A stretch of DNA of 64,000 nt from Staphylococcus cornubiensis (lineage in GTDB: Bacteria; Bacillota; Bacilli; Staphylococcales; Staphylococcaceae): the NCBI RefSeq assembly GCF_900183575.1, contig NZ_FXUZ01000001.1:496001-560000 (forward strand). Reading direction: 5' to 3'. A program made the position numbers and the translations under genes. The notes beneath the pieces were generated by a model. It saw only the letters and a program-made list of their open reading frames with translations, had not been told where the DNA came from and ran no database searches. Positions 1-9,211 of this stretch are shown one piece after another (within the stretch, counting starts at the first letter, position 1; each line of letters starts with the position of its first letter).

Positions 1-479
1 AAAAACTCCTTAAATTCACCTTGAGGCAATACGAAAAGTTGTCTAAATTGATCTTGCTTCAATTTAAGGAGTTCTAGAATAAAACGTTCTCCTGCTTGTA
101 TCGTACTTTCTATAAGCGCATAGCTTCCTTCCTCATGACGGTACACTTCAAGTTTAGGTTTGGTTTCATTTTTGTTGCCAGGTTTTAAAAATGAAGCTTC
201 TCGAACAACCTTATATGCACGTCCCGCAATTTCAAACTCAAATGTAACGGTTAAAGGCTTTGTCGAATCTGCAAAATGACTTCTCAAATGTTTGACTTCT
301 CGTTTTTCAGTAGAAGCACGTCCATACAACGCATACACAATTCCGTCGAAAATCATCGTTTTACCTGATCCTGTCTTACCACTAATAAGAAACAGTTGAT
401 TAGACTGTATACGGGAAAAATCAATCGTTTCATCTAAGAACGGTCCAAAATTTTGAAGATGTAATTTTAATGGTTTCAC
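1..479 (-). CDS. sbcC: Exonuclease subunit SbcC, N-terminal part (cut by window edge)
   Basis: First ~159 codons of the large SMC-like ATPase of the SbcCD nuclease, which opens and degrades DNA hairpins and double-strand ends. The Walker A motif GKTGSGKT lies at residues 34-41, after the usual N-terminal strand with 'LQNFGPF'. I place the start at a GTG two bases after the sbcD stop, with the strong ribosome site GGAGGAG lying inside the end of sbcD, so the two genes are translationally coupled. The coiled coil, zinc hook and Walker B lie outside the window. Confidence 0.93.
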   Translation of the reverse strand, partial: MKPLKLHLQNFGPFLDETIDFSRIQSNQLFLISGKTGSGKTMIFDGIVYALYGRASTEKREVKHLRSHFADSTKPLTVTFEFEIAGRAYKVVREASFLKPGNKNETKPKLEVYRHEEGSYALIESTIQAGERFILELLKLKQDQFRQLFVLPQGEFKEF

Positions 480-481
480 GA

Positions 482-1609
482 TTACTCCTCCTCATCCATT
501 GTTTCTAACAACTGTACAACATTATTTTTTTGTGTTTCTGATAGCGCGTCACTGGTCATTTCATGATAAAATCGACCCACAATGTCTAATGGCGATAACT
601 TTTTAACATCTGTAAGCACGCTAGACTGATACGATGAGGGGTGTATTTGTTGCGTTAAAGAAAGTGTATTCGGATAAATTTGTTTGAGCTTTTGCATCGG
701 ATCTTTGACATGCGTTAATTGCTCAACATTAAAATGAAAATAACTATCATCACTTTTACGTTTAAATCGACCATTCATGATATCATCAAAAGTAGCTTCA
801 ACGACTTCTAACTCTCGCATTGGTTTTAATGGAATGAAAACTTGTCGCATCGCTTGCTCTGATTCAATTTGAAACAAACGGACCCCTTTAGCTTGTTGCG
901 TTTCAGAAAAAGAGTATTGTAATAACGAACCACTATAAACGACATTTTGATAATGGCTCGCAAAAGGATGATGAATATGACCAAGCATGACCGCATCAAA
1001 ATCCAATAAAAACTGTGGCGAAACGGCTTCGATAGTCCCTATTGTTATATCACGTTCTGAGTCACTTTTCGGCGCACCTGTCAATGTAAAATGGCCTACT
1101 AATATATTTGTCATCTCAGGATTTAGCTGTGGACGCACCATATCGACTAATTTCTTTACGGCCTCTTCGTAGTATTCCACAGAGACTTCTAAAAACTCAC
1201 GCGCTTCTGATAAAGTAAAAAATGGAAGTGTATAAATGGCTACATTCCCCAAAACGACAGGCTCAAAAAACTGTTCGATTTCCGTTGTAATATAAAGCTG
1301 ATTATGTCGAAACCAGGACGCACCATAGCGTAAACGTTCTTTGCCGTCGTGGTTTCCATTAATCATAATAATTGGAATTTGCATCTCTAAATTTATTTTC
1401 GCAATCGTTGCTTCCATCACTTTAATCACATATTTACTCGGATAAGCCGTATCATAAATATCACCCGCAATAATCAATGCATCCGGCTGTTCACGTTCAA
1501 GCACTTCAATTAATTGTTGTAGTACATATTGTTGATCTTCTAAAAACGAATGACCGTTTAAAACTTTGCCTAAATGCCAATCGGCTGTATGTATTAATTT
1601 CAATTCCAT
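482..1609 (-). CDS. sbcD: Exonuclease subunit SbcD (Mre11-type nuclease)
   Basis: Manganese-dependent phosphoesterase/nuclease subunit of SbcCD (375 aa). The metallophosphoesterase signature residues are in order: DWH at 10-12, GDIYD at 49-53, GNHD at 85-88, then GHFT and GHIHHP around residues 170-215. Length and order match bacterial SbcD. I start at the ATG at 1609 rather than the GTG one codon upstream, because that GTG is part of the Shine-Dalgarno stretch GAGGTG. It is the first gene of an sbcD-sbcC operon. Confidence 0.96.
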   Translation of the reverse strand: MELKLIHTADWHLGKVLNGHSFLEDQQYVLQQLIEVLEREQPDALIIAGDIYDTAYPSKYVIKVMEATIAKINLEMQIPIIMINGNHDGKERLRYGASWFRHNQLYITTEIEQFFEPVVLGNVAIYTLPFFTLSEAREFLEVSVEYYEEAVKKLVDMVRPQLNPEMTNILVGHFTLTGAPKSDSERDITIGTIEAVSPQFLLDFDAVMLGHIHHPFASHYQNVVYSGSLLQYSFSETQQAKGVRLFQIESEQAMRQVFIPLKPMRELEVVEATFDDIMNGRFKRKSDDSYFHFNVEQLTHVKDPMQKLKQIYPNTLSLTQQIHPSSYQSSVLTDVKKLSPLDIVGRFYHEMTSDALSETQKNNVVQLLETMDEEE

Positions 1610-1725
1610 CACCTCAGAACAAATGTTCGATTTTATTTTATAGCAAGCTTATGATCATTTCAAGTGACACATACATTTTTTATCCTAATAAAAAGATCCA
1701 TAACTTGACTGCACTTCGCCTATAG

Positions 1726-1760
1726 AAAAAGACCTCGCAGCACTATCACTGCTAAGGTCC
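1726..1760 (-). terminator. Rho-independent terminator after ccdC
   Basis: Stem GACCT-GCAG paired with CTGC-AAGGTC, followed on the minus strand by a run of T. It ends the ccdC transcript. Confidence 0.8.
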
Positions 1761-1771
1761 ATAAAAATGCA

Positions 1772-2239
1772 CTATGCCACAATCTGATTTTTAATTTTTT
1801 TATATCGATAAAGCATTGCAAGGCGCCAAGGTACAAGCATACTAAACGCAAGCAAGAAGAACATGCCTGCTAACTCCCCAGGGTCTACAGAATTTCCTAA
1901 AAAGACTTTAAGTACTGTACGAATTAATAACAACGTCACAAGTACAAATGGGAATGCTTTTGATTTTTTTAAATAGATTTGGCTACCTTTAACTTCAAAA
2001 TGCGATGTCATGATGAGTACACTTGAAAAAACAACCCCTAAGACGATGGACTCAATGATTTCAAATCCAGTTAACCTAAAATAAGGGACGACATACATCA
2101 GTGCACCAGTAGCCATGAAGAAAGGAGGCAAAATAATTTTCTTTGTATTTACTGGATATTTTTGCGCCTTCATTCTAATGACAATGACGCCTGCACCCAT
2201 CACAAAAGCAATGAGTATGGATATAACTAAATATGTCAA
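1772..2239 (-). CDS. ccdC: CcdC-family (DUF1453) membrane protein
   Basis: Integral membrane protein of 155 aa with an N-terminal membrane segment followed by three or four more hydrophobic helices. It resembles Bacillus CcdC, which sits beside cytochrome c biogenesis genes there but has no established biochemical role. No such genes are adjacent here. The start follows the ribosome site GGAGGAG at a normal distance. Staphylococci make few c-type cytochromes, so the name should not be read as proof of function. Confidence 0.8.
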   Translation of the reverse strand: MTYLVISILIAFVMGAGVIVIRMKAQKYPVNTKKIILPPFFMATGALMYVVPYFRLTGFEIIESIVLGVVFSSVLIMTSHFEVKGSQIYLKKSKAFPFVLVTLLLIRTVLKVFLGNSVDPGELAGMFFLLAFSMLVPWRLAMLYRYKKIKNQIVA

Positions 2240-2558
2240 CGCTGCTCCTCCTAACGTAATCCAACGATACCAATAAGTATATCATATGACATGTGAATTG
2301 AGTAATACTGTTCACTTGTCATTTTGATTGAGAACGGAATGATATTTTTAAGACTGCTTGCGACACGCCATAACAAAAAACCGTTCAAATATCTTTCGAT
2401 TTATTTCATAGCACACACAACTCATGGGAATAGGTATTTGTGTGAAATGATTATTAAATATTATTTTGTCGCAAATTCATTCCAAAAGAAAAAATAGCAA
2501 GGCTGAGCCATTTTTCTTTACAGGCTCAAATCCTTGCTATCATTAACTTTAAAGAACA
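2240..2558. other. Intergenic stretch, no gene seen
   Basis: About 320 bases between ccdC and yneF. It holds the yneF terminator at its right end and presumably the ccdC promoter. I see no other conserved motif or short ORF with a good ribosome site. Confidence 0.5.
2485..2540 (-). terminator. Rho-independent terminator after yneF
   Basis: Long stem AGCAAGGATTTGAGCC / GGCTCAGCCTTGCT followed by T-rich sequence on the minus strand. Confidence 0.85.
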
Positions 2559-2786
2559 TTACATTTTTTTATCCATGTTTTTGTTCATCATTGTCATCAT
2601 TTGATTAATTTTCTTTTGAGATGGTTTTTGTCCCATCTGCATCATCATCATGCGTAACATTTCTTCATTGATTGGTGGGTTTTTCTTTAAATAATCCATC
2701 ATATATTTACGTGCTAAGAAAAAGCCCCCAACTAATCCACCGATAAGTGCAATAACAATTAATAAAATTGCTAACCATGTAGCCAT
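2559..2786 (-). CDS. yneF: YneF-family small membrane protein (UPF0154)
   Basis: Small membrane protein of about 75 aa: one N-terminal transmembrane helix (residues ~4-26, with the glycine pattern GGLVGGFF), then a basic, methionine-rich cytoplasmic tail. This is the UPF0154/YneF family, conserved in Firmicutes and of unknown function. A GTG four codons upstream is possible, but the ATG opening with MATW matches the family N-terminus. The order yneF, tkt, ynzC, sosA, lexA mirrors the Bacillus yne-tkt-lexA neighbourhood. Confidence 0.88.
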   Translation of the reverse strand: MATWLAILLIVIALIGGLVGGFFLARKYMMDYLKKNPPINEEMLRMMMMQMGQKPSQKKINQMMTMMNKNMDKKM

Positions 2787-2874
2787 AGTTTCACCCACTT
2801 TCTTTATCCTTTTGCATTTTACTAAAATTATGTATGCTTTTCAAGATATGGAAGAGAAATTTATTCCAAATCAA

Positions 2875-2915
2875 AAAAGAAAAGCCGAGCTCAAAATCGA
2901 CTGATTGAGCTCGAC
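2875..2915 (-). terminator. Rho-independent terminator after tkt
   Basis: Stem GTCGAGCTCAA / TTGAGCTCGGC followed on the minus strand by TTTTCTTTTTTTG. Confidence 0.88.
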
Positions 2916-2943
2916 TGTATATTTGACACTATTTTAGACGAAA

Positions 2944-4929
2944 TTATAATTTTTCAATTTCTGCTAAAACATTTTCTTTAGTGAAGCCGTATTTTTCAAC
3001 AACTAAGTCGCCAGGCGCACTTGCACCGTAACGGTCAATACCTACAACTACACCGTTCATACCAACATATTTATGCCAACCTAATGAAGCTGCCATTTCC
3101 ACAGCTGCACGTTTTTCAACATGTGGTAATAAAATTTCATCTTGGTATTCTTTTGATTGATTTTCAAATGCATTCCAGTTTGGCATTGAAACAACACGTA
3201 CGCCTTTACCTTGTTCTTCAAGCGCTTTAGCTACGTCTACAGTTAAGCTTACTTCAGAGCCAGATGCTAATAATACATATTCAGGAGATTTTTCAGTTTC
3301 ATATACTACGTAAGCACCTTTTCTTACGCCTTCTTCAACTGTTGACTCTTCAACATCCAATACTGGCAAACCTTGACGAGTTAATACTAATGCAGTTGGT
3401 GTGCCATTTGATTCAACAGCAACTTTCCAAGCTACACGTGTTTCATTACCATCAGCTGGACGAATCACGTTTAAGTTAGGGATTGCTCTTAAACCAGCTA
3501 ATTGTTCGATTGGTTCGTGAGTTGGACCGTCTTCACCTACAGCGATTGAATCATGTGTGAATACGAATGTTGAACGTAATCCCATGATTGCTGCTAAACG
3601 TAATGCTGGTTTTAAATAGTCACTGAATACGAAGAATGTCGCACCATATGGGTGTAAACCACCGTGTGCTGCCATACCGTTAACAGCTGCTGCCATTGCA
3701 AATTCACGTACACCGAACCAAACGTTTTTACCCACTCCGTTTTCAGCAGAGAAGTCTGTTTCTTCTTTAACGTTTGATTTATTTGATGAAGCTAAGTCAG
3801 CTGAACCACCAAACAATGTTGGTACTGCTTTGCTTAATGCTTGAATCACTTCACCTGAGTCTGCACGAGACGCACCTTTATGGCCAAGTTCAAATTTAGG
3901 AAGATCTTTTTCATAGCCTTCAGGTAATTTGCCTGCCATTGCATCTTGGAACTCTTTATATAATTCAGGGTATTTTTCAGCATATTTTTCAACTTTTTCT
4001 TTCCATGCTTTTTCATTTTCATCAGCACGTTTAATCATTGTTGATTTGAAAATGTCATAAACTTCTTCTTCAACATGGAAGTGTTTAGAAGGATCAAGTT
4101 GATAGTTTTCGAAAGTTAAGTTACGTTCTTCTTCACCAAGTGGTGCACCGTGTGAAGCATTGCTATTAGATTTATTAGGTGAACCGAAACCAATAATTGT
4201 TTTTACTTCAATGATTGTTGGCCCTTTTTGACCTTTAGCTTCTTCAATGGCTTTATCAATTGCTTCGATATCATTACCATCTTTAACAAGAATGTGATTC
4301 CAACCATAACCTTCGAAACGTTTTTTAATATCTTCAGAGAATGCTTTTGAAGCTTCACCATCTAAAGAAATATCGTTTGAATCATAAAGTGTAATCAATT
4401 TGTCCAATTTTAAGTGACCTGCAAGTGAAGCTGCTTCATGTGAGATTCCTTCCATTAAGTCACCATCAGATGCCAATACATAAGTGTAGTGATCGACAAC
4501 ATCGATATCTTTATTGAATTTAGCAGCTAAATGTTTTTCTGCCATTGCCATACCGACAGACATTGCAAAACCTTGTCCAAGTGGTCCAGTTGTGATTTCT
4601 ACACCTTGAGTATGATGGTATTCAGGATGTCCAGGTGTTTTAGAACCCCATTGTCTAAATTGTTTTAACTCATCAAGCTCTAGTGAACCAGACACGTGTA
4701 ATAAACTATAAAGTAATGCTGAACCGTGACCTGCTGATAAAATAAAGCGGTCTCTGTTGAAGTATTCATTTGAATTTGGGTTAAAGTTTAAGTGGCGTGT
4801 CCATAAAGTATACGCCATTGGTGCTGCACCCATTGGTAAACCAGGGTGACCTGAGTTTGCTTTCTCAATAGCGTCAATACTTAATCCACGTAGTGTGTTT
4901 ATAGCTAAGCTATCATTTTGTTGAGTCAT
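2944..4929 (-). CDS. tkt: Transketolase
   Basis: Thiamine-diphosphate enzyme of the non-oxidative pentose phosphate pathway that moves two-carbon ketol units between sugar phosphates. At 661 aa it has the normal transketolase length. The TPP-binding motif GDGDLMEG is near residue 155. The transketolase motif GEDGPTHEP is near residue 465, and the conserved N-terminal SGHPGLPMG is present. The ribosome site GGAAGGA precedes the ATG, and the gene appears monocistronic with its own terminator. Confidence 0.98.
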   Translation of the reverse strand: MTQQNDSLAINTLRGLSIDAIEKANSGHPGLPMGAAPMAYTLWTRHLNFNPNSNEYFNRDRFILSAGHGSALLYSLLHVSGSLELDELKQFRQWGSKTPGHPEYHHTQGVEITTGPLGQGFAMSVGMAMAEKHLAAKFNKDIDVVDHYTYVLASDGDLMEGISHEAASLAGHLKLDKLITLYDSNDISLDGEASKAFSEDIKKRFEGYGWNHILVKDGNDIEAIDKAIEEAKGQKGPTIIEVKTIIGFGSPNKSNSNASHGAPLGEEERNLTFENYQLDPSKHFHVEEEVYDIFKSTMIKRADENEKAWKEKVEKYAEKYPELYKEFQDAMAGKLPEGYEKDLPKFELGHKGASRADSGEVIQALSKAVPTLFGGSADLASSNKSNVKEETDFSAENGVGKNVWFGVREFAMAAAVNGMAAHGGLHPYGATFFVFSDYLKPALRLAAIMGLRSTFVFTHDSIAVGEDGPTHEPIEQLAGLRAIPNLNVIRPADGNETRVAWKVAVESNGTPTALVLTRQGLPVLDVEESTVEEGVRKGAYVVYETEKSPEYVLLASGSEVSLTVDVAKALEEQGKGVRVVSMPNWNAFENQSKEYQDEILLPHVEKRAAVEMAASLGWHKYVGMNGVVVGIDRYGASAPGDLVVEKYGFTKENVLAEIEKL

Positions 4930-5033
4930 TTGAAAATCCTTCCTTTCTCATTCCATATCATAATTTCATTATAACCGAAACAGTGTCTTAAACCTAATAA
5001 ATGGCACCGCGGTATCCATTATATTCAAAAATA

Positions 5034-5270
5034 CTAACTACGCAATTGATTTTGCTTCTGAACTTCTTTAAGCTTCTCTGGTGTCACATCATTACCGTCC
5101 GGATCAATCACTTTTGTATTTTCGATTTGACTTTTAAAACTGCTTCTAAAAACTTCTAAATATTCACTTCTTAGTTTAGATTGCTCTTTTGCTTCCGTCT
5201 CAGTAAGCCCTTCGCTTTTTTTCTTATTTGCTAGTTCATTAATACGGTTTAACTTTTCTTTACTAAGCAT
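5034..5270 (-). CDS. ynzC: YnzC-family (UPF0291/DUF896) protein
   Basis: Cytosolic protein of 78 aa. The N-terminus is a helical hairpin (LSKEKLNRINELANKKK, then the family motif GLTETEAKEQSKLR). The C-terminal third, with VIDPDGNDVTP, is expected to be disordered, as in Bacillus YnzC. No molecular function is established for the family. It often sits in the SOS neighbourhood, and here it lies beside sosA and lexA, but I see no LexA box directly in front of it. Confidence 0.9.
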   Translation of the reverse strand: MLSKEKLNRINELANKKKSEGLTETEAKEQSKLRSEYLEVFRSSFKSQIENTKVIDPDGNDVTPEKLKEVQKQNQLRS

Positions 5271-5480
5271 ATTTGCTCCCCTCCGTAGTTTTCTTTACAA
5301 AAATATAACAGAAAAATGTCATAAAACCAAATGCTTGAACTCGGCATAAAAGTAAGCGTTATCATAGTTTGAGCGTTTTTTAACCGCATGATTTTACATC
5401 ACTTGCTACCATATTTTTCCCTATTAAAAAATACACTTTCACATCATTGAATGAAACATATATTTATAAAGAAGGAATAG

Positions 5481-5537
5481 AAAAAAGACCATAAAGAAGG
5501 TAGATAACATGATACCTTTTCTCTCTATGGTCTTTCC
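5481..5537 (-). terminator. Terminator after sosA
   Basis: Stem AGACCATA / TATGGTCT with a long loop, followed on the minus strand by TTTTTTC. Confidence 0.7.
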
Positions 5538-5545
5538 AATGCTAT

Positions 5546-5779
5546 TTAATAACTTAGAGTCACTGCTACAACGGACTGTTCGTTAGTATGATTGCGTTTC
5601 TGTTCGTATGTTTGTTGTTGTTCTGTTTGCGTCTCTTTTAATTGATGATCCGTCATTTCGTACGTTTGTTCTGTTTTACTTGCCTCAGTTGCTAATAAGA
5701 AGAAAGATAGGAATAAGATTAATGATATGATAAACACTGATAAAAACAGGTAAATTTCAGAATTTTTAATGTGAAGCAT
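5546..5779 (-). CDS. sosA: SOS-induced cell-division inhibitor, SosA/YneA type
   Basis: Single-pass membrane protein of 77 aa: a hydrophobic helix at residues ~10-30 followed by a short Q/T/E-rich extracellular tail. Staphylococcal SosA is the SOS-induced inhibitor of septation and the functional counterpart of Bacillus YneA. It is divergent from lexA across a control region with three LexA-type boxes, one of them just upstream of this ORF. I start at the ATG at 5779; a GTG three codons earlier lies too close to the GGAG ribosome site. There is no LysM domain, unlike YneA. Confidence 0.88.
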   Translation of the reverse strand: MLHIKNSEIYLFLSVFIISLILFLSFFLLATEASKTEQTYEMTDHQLKETQTEQQQTYEQKRNHTNEQSVVAVTLSY

Positions 5780-5792
5780 CTTCGTCACTCCT

Positions 5793-5806
5793 CGAACGTT
5801 TGTTTG
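5793..5806. promoter_or_regulatory. LexA (SOS) box 1, sosA-proximal
   Basis: CGAACGTTTGTTTG fits the Gram-positive LexA operator CGAAC-N4-GTTYG. It lies 14 bases upstream of the sosA start codon, so bound LexA would block sosA expression. Confidence 0.85.
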
Positions 5807-5821
5807 TATTAATAATTTAAC

Positions 5822-5835
5822 AGAACGAATGTTCT
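5822..5835. promoter_or_regulatory. LexA (SOS) box 2, central
   Basis: AGAACGAATGTTCT is a near-perfect palindrome of the AGAAC-N4-GTTCT form, differing from the LexA consensus only at the outermost base of each arm. Confidence 0.75.
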
Positions 5836-5850
5836 ATGTCAACACCAAAA

Positions 5851-5864
5851 CGAACAAACGTTTG
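5851..5864. promoter_or_regulatory. LexA (SOS) box 3, on the lexA promoter
   Basis: CGAACAAACGTTTG fits the operator consensus and overlaps the -35 element of the lexA promoter, the arrangement expected for autorepression. Confidence 0.88.
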
Positions 5865-5890
5865 TTAATGTTCGTGTAGTATGATATAAT
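5862..5890 (+). promoter_or_regulatory. lexA promoter
   Basis: TTGTTA (5862-5867), a 17-base spacer, then a perfect TATAAT (5885-5890). The lexA start codon follows 34 bases later behind the ribosome site AGAAGGAG. Confidence 0.85.
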
Positions 5891-5923
5891 ATCAACAAAT
5901 AGTACTGAGAAGGAGTGTGGAAA

Positions 5924-6547
5924 ATGAGAGAATTAACTAAAAGACAAAGTGAAATATTCGAATTTATTAAACATGTCGTTCAATCAAAAGGGTATCCACC
6001 GAGTGTTCGTGAAATTGGTGAAGCTGTGGGATTAGCTTCAAGTTCAACTGTACATGGACATTTATCAAGATTAGAAGAAAAGGGTTATATTCGACGTGAC
6101 CCGACAAAACCTCGCGCTATAGAAATTGTGAATGAATTGATGGGCGAACCTGTTAATATGGAAGAAACGATATATGTCCCTGTTATCGGTAAAGTTACTG
6201 CCGGGACACCTATCTCTGCAATTGAGAATGTTGAAGAATATTATCCGTTGCCCGAACACTTCACTTCAACGCACAATGGCCAAATTTTTATACTTAACGT
6301 TGTAGGAGACAGTATGATTGAAGCCGGTATTTTAGACGGAGATAAAGTCATTGTAAGAAGTCAATCAATCGCCGAAAATGGTGACATTATAGTTGCAATG
6401 ACAGAGGAAGATGAAGCCACTGTTAAACGTTTCTACAAAGAGAAAAATCGTTATCGTTTACAACCAGAGAATAGTAGTTTAGAGCCTATCTACCTTGAGC
6501 AAGTCACAGTATTAGGTAAAGTCATTGGCTTGTTTAGAGAAATGTAA
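5924..6547 (+). CDS. lexA: SOS repressor LexA
   Basis: Transcriptional repressor of the SOS regulon, inactivated by RecA-stimulated self-cleavage. It is 207 aa, the usual staphylococcal length. Residues 1-65 form the winged helix-turn-helix domain. The Ala93-Gly94 cleavage site is in GKVTAGT. The catalytic dyad is Ser130 in VVGDSM and Lys168 in ATVKRF. The ATG at 5924 is favoured over a GTG three codons upstream because the latter is only one base from the AGGAG ribosome site. It is divergent from sosA and autoregulated through the LexA boxes. Confidence 0.98.
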   Translation: MRELTKRQSEIFEFIKHVVQSKGYPPSVREIGEAVGLASSSTVHGHLSRLEEKGYIRRDPTKPRAIEIVNELMGEPVNMEETIYVPVIGKVTAGTPISAIENVEEYYPLPEHFTSTHNGQIFILNVVGDSMIEAGILDGDKVIVRSQSIAENGDIIVAMTEEDEATVKRFYKEKNRYRLQPENSSLEPIYLEQVTVLGKVIGLFREM

Positions 6548-6570
6548 TCGTGTGACGACCACTCCTTCAA

Positions 6571-6608
6571 AAAATGGACCTTACGTTAAATTGTAAGGTC
6601 CATTTCTC
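6571..6608 (+). terminator. Terminator after lexA
   Basis: AAATGGACCTTAC / GTAAGGTCCATTT perfect stem with an 8-base loop, followed by a pyrimidine-rich stretch. Confidence 0.85.
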
Positions 6609-6609
6609 T

Positions 6610-6711
6610 CTACTTTTTATGCAGAATTTTTTTCACTTGTATTAAAATATCATCTGGCTTTTTCTTTTTGTTTATTATATTTTGTTTTGAATCATTCTGT
6701 TTTGCTTTCAT
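6610..6711 (-). CDS. Possible lysine-rich microprotein (33 aa)
   Basis: Short ORF downstream of the CAP-domain gene on the same strand: an ATG, then 33 residues, about one third lysine, ending in KKILHKK. The ribosome site is weak (GGAAGTG). It may be a fortuitous ORF, and no function is suggested. Confidence 0.22.
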   Translation of the reverse strand: MKAKQNDSKQNIINKKKKPDDILIQVKKILHKK

Positions 6712-6760
6712 TTGAATCACTTCCGTTAGTGATATTCCCAAAAATCATCATCCAAAAACA

Positions 6761-7726
6761 TTATCCAATATAATTTTCAGTCCAATACGGCTGTCGTTGG
6801 TCGTTAAAATCTACACCAATACCGATTGTTTGTACATTTTTATTCAAAATGTTTTTACGATGGCCACTCGAATTCATTAAACCGTGATGTGCAAAAATCG
6901 CGCTCGTTTGACCATATGCGAGATTCTCAGCTGCTGTTCGATACTGATGACCATCTTTTTCCATACGATCAAATGGTGACTCACCTTTAAGGTTTGTATG
7001 ATCGAAAAATTGATGCTCTGCCATATCCGTGCTATGTTTTCGTGCCGTTTGAGCTAATGCATTTGAATACTCAAGGGGTTTTAATCCTTTTTGAACTCTC
7101 TCTGCATTTAATAAATAATAATCTTCTTTCTCAAAGCTTTCTTTTAAATAATCAGAAGGCGCCGCATATTGACTGTTCAATCTATTTTCCATTTGATGAC
7201 TGATTTGCATCATTCCTGTTAATTGATTGTTTTCGTGTTGATCATAAAATACAGTTGTGTAAATACCATCTTTATCAAAAATATCGTACTCATCATTATC
7301 ATTTTCATAAATCGTACGCCCTTTTTGAATACCTTTGATTGGCTGACCTAATTCTTTACGCACAGTTTTTTGAGGTGTCCCGTATTTCACACCACTTTTA
7401 GATGTAATCATATTTTGATTTGTATATAAACCATGCACTTTATTATCAATATAGCTGACCATCACAAAATTATTAAAATTTTGATGATAGACTTCCCATT
7501 TTGTACCATATTCATTACCAATTTCTGACTCTGGTTGGCCTAGTTTTTGTTCTACTTCATTACGATTCATGTTCATCTGAATATTTCTAATTGCAAAATT
7601 TTGTGATTTCGGTGTTTTTAACGTTGTTTCGTTTGTTTTACCTTCTACAAGTTGATCGATTTGTTGTGTAATCGGTGCTGCAATTTTAGAAAGCGTTTCA
7701 TTAGGCTGAATAGGTATGAGTAACAA
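6761..7726 (-). CDS. CAP-domain (SCP/PR-1-like) exported protein with CAP-associated N-terminal domain
   Basis: 321 aa from the TTG at 7726. The C-terminal ~120 residues form a CAP/SCP domain, with the conserved segments MAEHQFFDHTN, AENLAYG, SSGHRKNILN and IGIGVDF. The middle part (LGQPESE, ELGQPIKG repeats) is the CAP-associated N-terminal domain. Function in staphylococci is unknown; CAP proteins are usually extracellular. In-frame codons upstream encode a membrane segment (IKKFLSFILVGIIFLL) and run back to an ATC at 7766-7768, nine bases after the ribosome site AAAGGAG. The true product is therefore probably 14 residues longer and membrane-anchored. It follows guaC by a few bases and is likely co-transcribed. 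Confidence 0.85.
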   Translation of the reverse strand: MLLIPIQPNETLSKIAAPITQQIDQLVEGKTNETTLKTPKSQNFAIRNIQMNMNRNEVEQKLGQPESEIGNEYGTKWEVYHQNFNNFVMVSYIDNKVHGLYTNQNMITSKSGVKYGTPQKTVRKELGQPIKGIQKGRTIYENDNDEYDIFDKDGIYTTVFYDQHENNQLTGMMQISHQMENRLNSQYAAPSDYLKESFEKEDYYLLNAERVQKGLKPLEYSNALAQTARKHSTDMAEHQFFDHTNLKGESPFDRMEKDGHQYRTAAENLAYGQTSAIFAHHGLMNSSGHRKNILNKNVQTIGIGVDFNDQRQPYWTENYIG

Positions 7727-7783
7727 AAATATAATACCGACAAGAATAAATGAGAGAAATTTTTTGATAACGAACAGCTCCTT

Positions 7784-8761
7784 TTAATCACGATCTCCGT
7801 TAAAGATAGAATTGCGTACTATGACATAATCCACTTTTCTCAATGCATCGACGTCTTTACCACCTGCGTATGAAATCGCACTTTGCAAATCTTCTTGCAT
7901 TTCCACAAGTGTATCTTGAAGGGATCCTTTATGTTCTACAAACATTTTTTTACCTTCAACATTTTTACGTTCACCTTTTTGATATTCCGAAGCACTTCCA
8001 AAATATTCTTTGTATTTTTTACCTTCTATTTCAACTGTTTCACCTGGTGACTCTTCGTGAGCGGCAAATAGTGACCCAATCATGACCATTGATGCACCAA
8101 AACGCACTGATTTTGCAATGTCACCATGTGTACGAATACCACCGTCAGCAATGATAGGTTTGCGCGCAGCTTTACTACAATGATTGACTGCTGCTAATTG
8201 CCAACCTCCTGTACCAAATCCTGTTTTAATTTTCGTTATACAAACACGACCTGGACCAATACCTACTTTTGTTGCATCGGCGCCAGCATTTTCAAGCTCT
8301 CTCACGCCTTCTGGTGTACCAACATTTCCTGCAATAACGAATGCTTTAGGTAAATGTTGCTTAATATATTGAATCATTTCAATGACTTGATCTGAATGAC
8401 CATGTGCAATATCAATTGTAATATATTCTGGTGTTAAATTTTCAGCTTTCAATGAATCAATAAATTCAAATTCACCTGGTTTGACACCTACAGAAATTGA
8501 AGCATATAGTCCTTTACTTTGCATTTTTTTAACGAATGGTAAACGTGCCGCTTCATCAAAACGATGCATAATATAGAAGTAATCATTTTGTGCAAACCAT
8601 TCAGCTAAAGTTTCATTCATCACGGTTTGCATATTCGCTGGGACAACTGGCAACTTAAAGCGTCTCGGTCCAAACTGTACGGATGTATCAATTTCTGAGC
8701 GACTTTTCACAATGCTTTTATTTGGGATAAGTTGAATGTCTTCGTAATCAAAAATTTTCAT
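7784..8761 (-). CDS. guaC: GMP reductase
   Basis: NADPH-dependent conversion of GMP to IMP in purine salvage; 325 aa TIM barrel of the IMPDH/GMPR family without CBS domains. The phosphate/catalytic loop reads [15 protein letters not shown] near residue 180, with the active-site cysteine, and the [10 protein letters not shown] motif near 205 follows. The length and the C-terminal YAGGKDV segment fit the short Gram-positive GuaC rather than IMP dehydrogenase. The CAP-domain gene follows closely. Confidence 0.96.
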   Translation of the reverse strand: MKIFDYEDIQLIPNKSIVKSRSEIDTSVQFGPRRFKLPVVPANMQTVMNETLAEWFAQNDYFYIMHRFDEAARLPFVKKMQSKGLYASISVGVKPGEFEFIDSLKAENLTPEYITIDIAHGHSDQVIEMIQYIKQHLPKAFVIAGNVGTPEGVRELENAGADATKVGIGPGRVCITKIKTGFGTGGWQLAAVNHCSKAARKPIIADGGIRTHGDIAKSVRFGASMVMIGSLFAAHEESPGETVEIEGKKYKEYFGSASEYQKGERKNVEGKKMFVEHKGSLQDTLVEMQEDLQSAISYAGGKDVDALRKVDYVIVRNSIFNGDRD

Positions 8762-8841
8762 AAAAAAAGCCCCTTTATCTATTTATTCCTTTGATAATAT
8801 ACTACCTTTAAGGAACAAAGTAAAATAAAGAGGAAATCTTT

Positions 8842-9111
8842 TTACCAACTCGATTTTTTAACGCCAGGGATTTGACCTTTGTGTGCATGTTCTCTAAATG
8901 CAATACGTGACATTTCAAATTTACGCATTACACCACGAGGTCGACCTGTCACTTTACATCTACGTGTTAAACGCGTTGGCGAAGAATCTCTTGGTAATTT
9001 TCTTAAAGCTTCGTAGTCACCTTTTGCTTTTAATTCTCTACGTAGTTCAGCATATTTTGCGACTAATGCTTCTCTTTTTTGCTCTTTCGCAATTTTTGAC
9101 TTTTTAGCCAT
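8842..9111 (-). CDS. rpsN: 30S ribosomal protein S14 (uS14), zinc-independent paralogue
   Basis: 89 aa long-form S14 opening [10 protein letters not shown]. It lacks the paired CxxC motifs of the short zinc-binding S14; only a single cysteine, in [11 protein letters not shown], is visible. Such zinc-free copies replace the zinc form under zinc starvation in Firmicutes. Consistent with that, a Zur-type palindrome lies directly upstream. I start at the ATG at 9111, which carries the family N-terminus, rather than at the codon four positions upstream. Confidence 0.95.
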   Translation of the reverse strand: MAKKSKIAKEQKREALVAKYAELRRELKAKGDYEALRKLPRDSSPTRLTRRCKVTGRPRGVMRKFEMSRIAFREHAHKGQIPGVKKSSW

Positions 9112-9129
9112 ATATATGAACACTCCTCG

Positions 9130-9152
9130 TAAATCGTAATTATTACGTTTTA
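9130..9152 (-). promoter_or_regulatory. Probable Zur box in front of rpsN
   Basis: 23-base imperfect palindrome with the core ATCGTAATTATTACG, matching the Firmicute Zur operator pattern (AAATCGTAAT-N-ATTACGATTT) with a deviation only in one outer arm. It lies 18 bases before the rpsN start, so zinc-loaded Zur would silence the gene. Confidence 0.8.
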
Positions 9153-9211
9153 CATATTAGCACACGCCTCTCCTACTTGGCAAGACTTTAATGAAGGAAA
9201 ATAAAAAAGAG

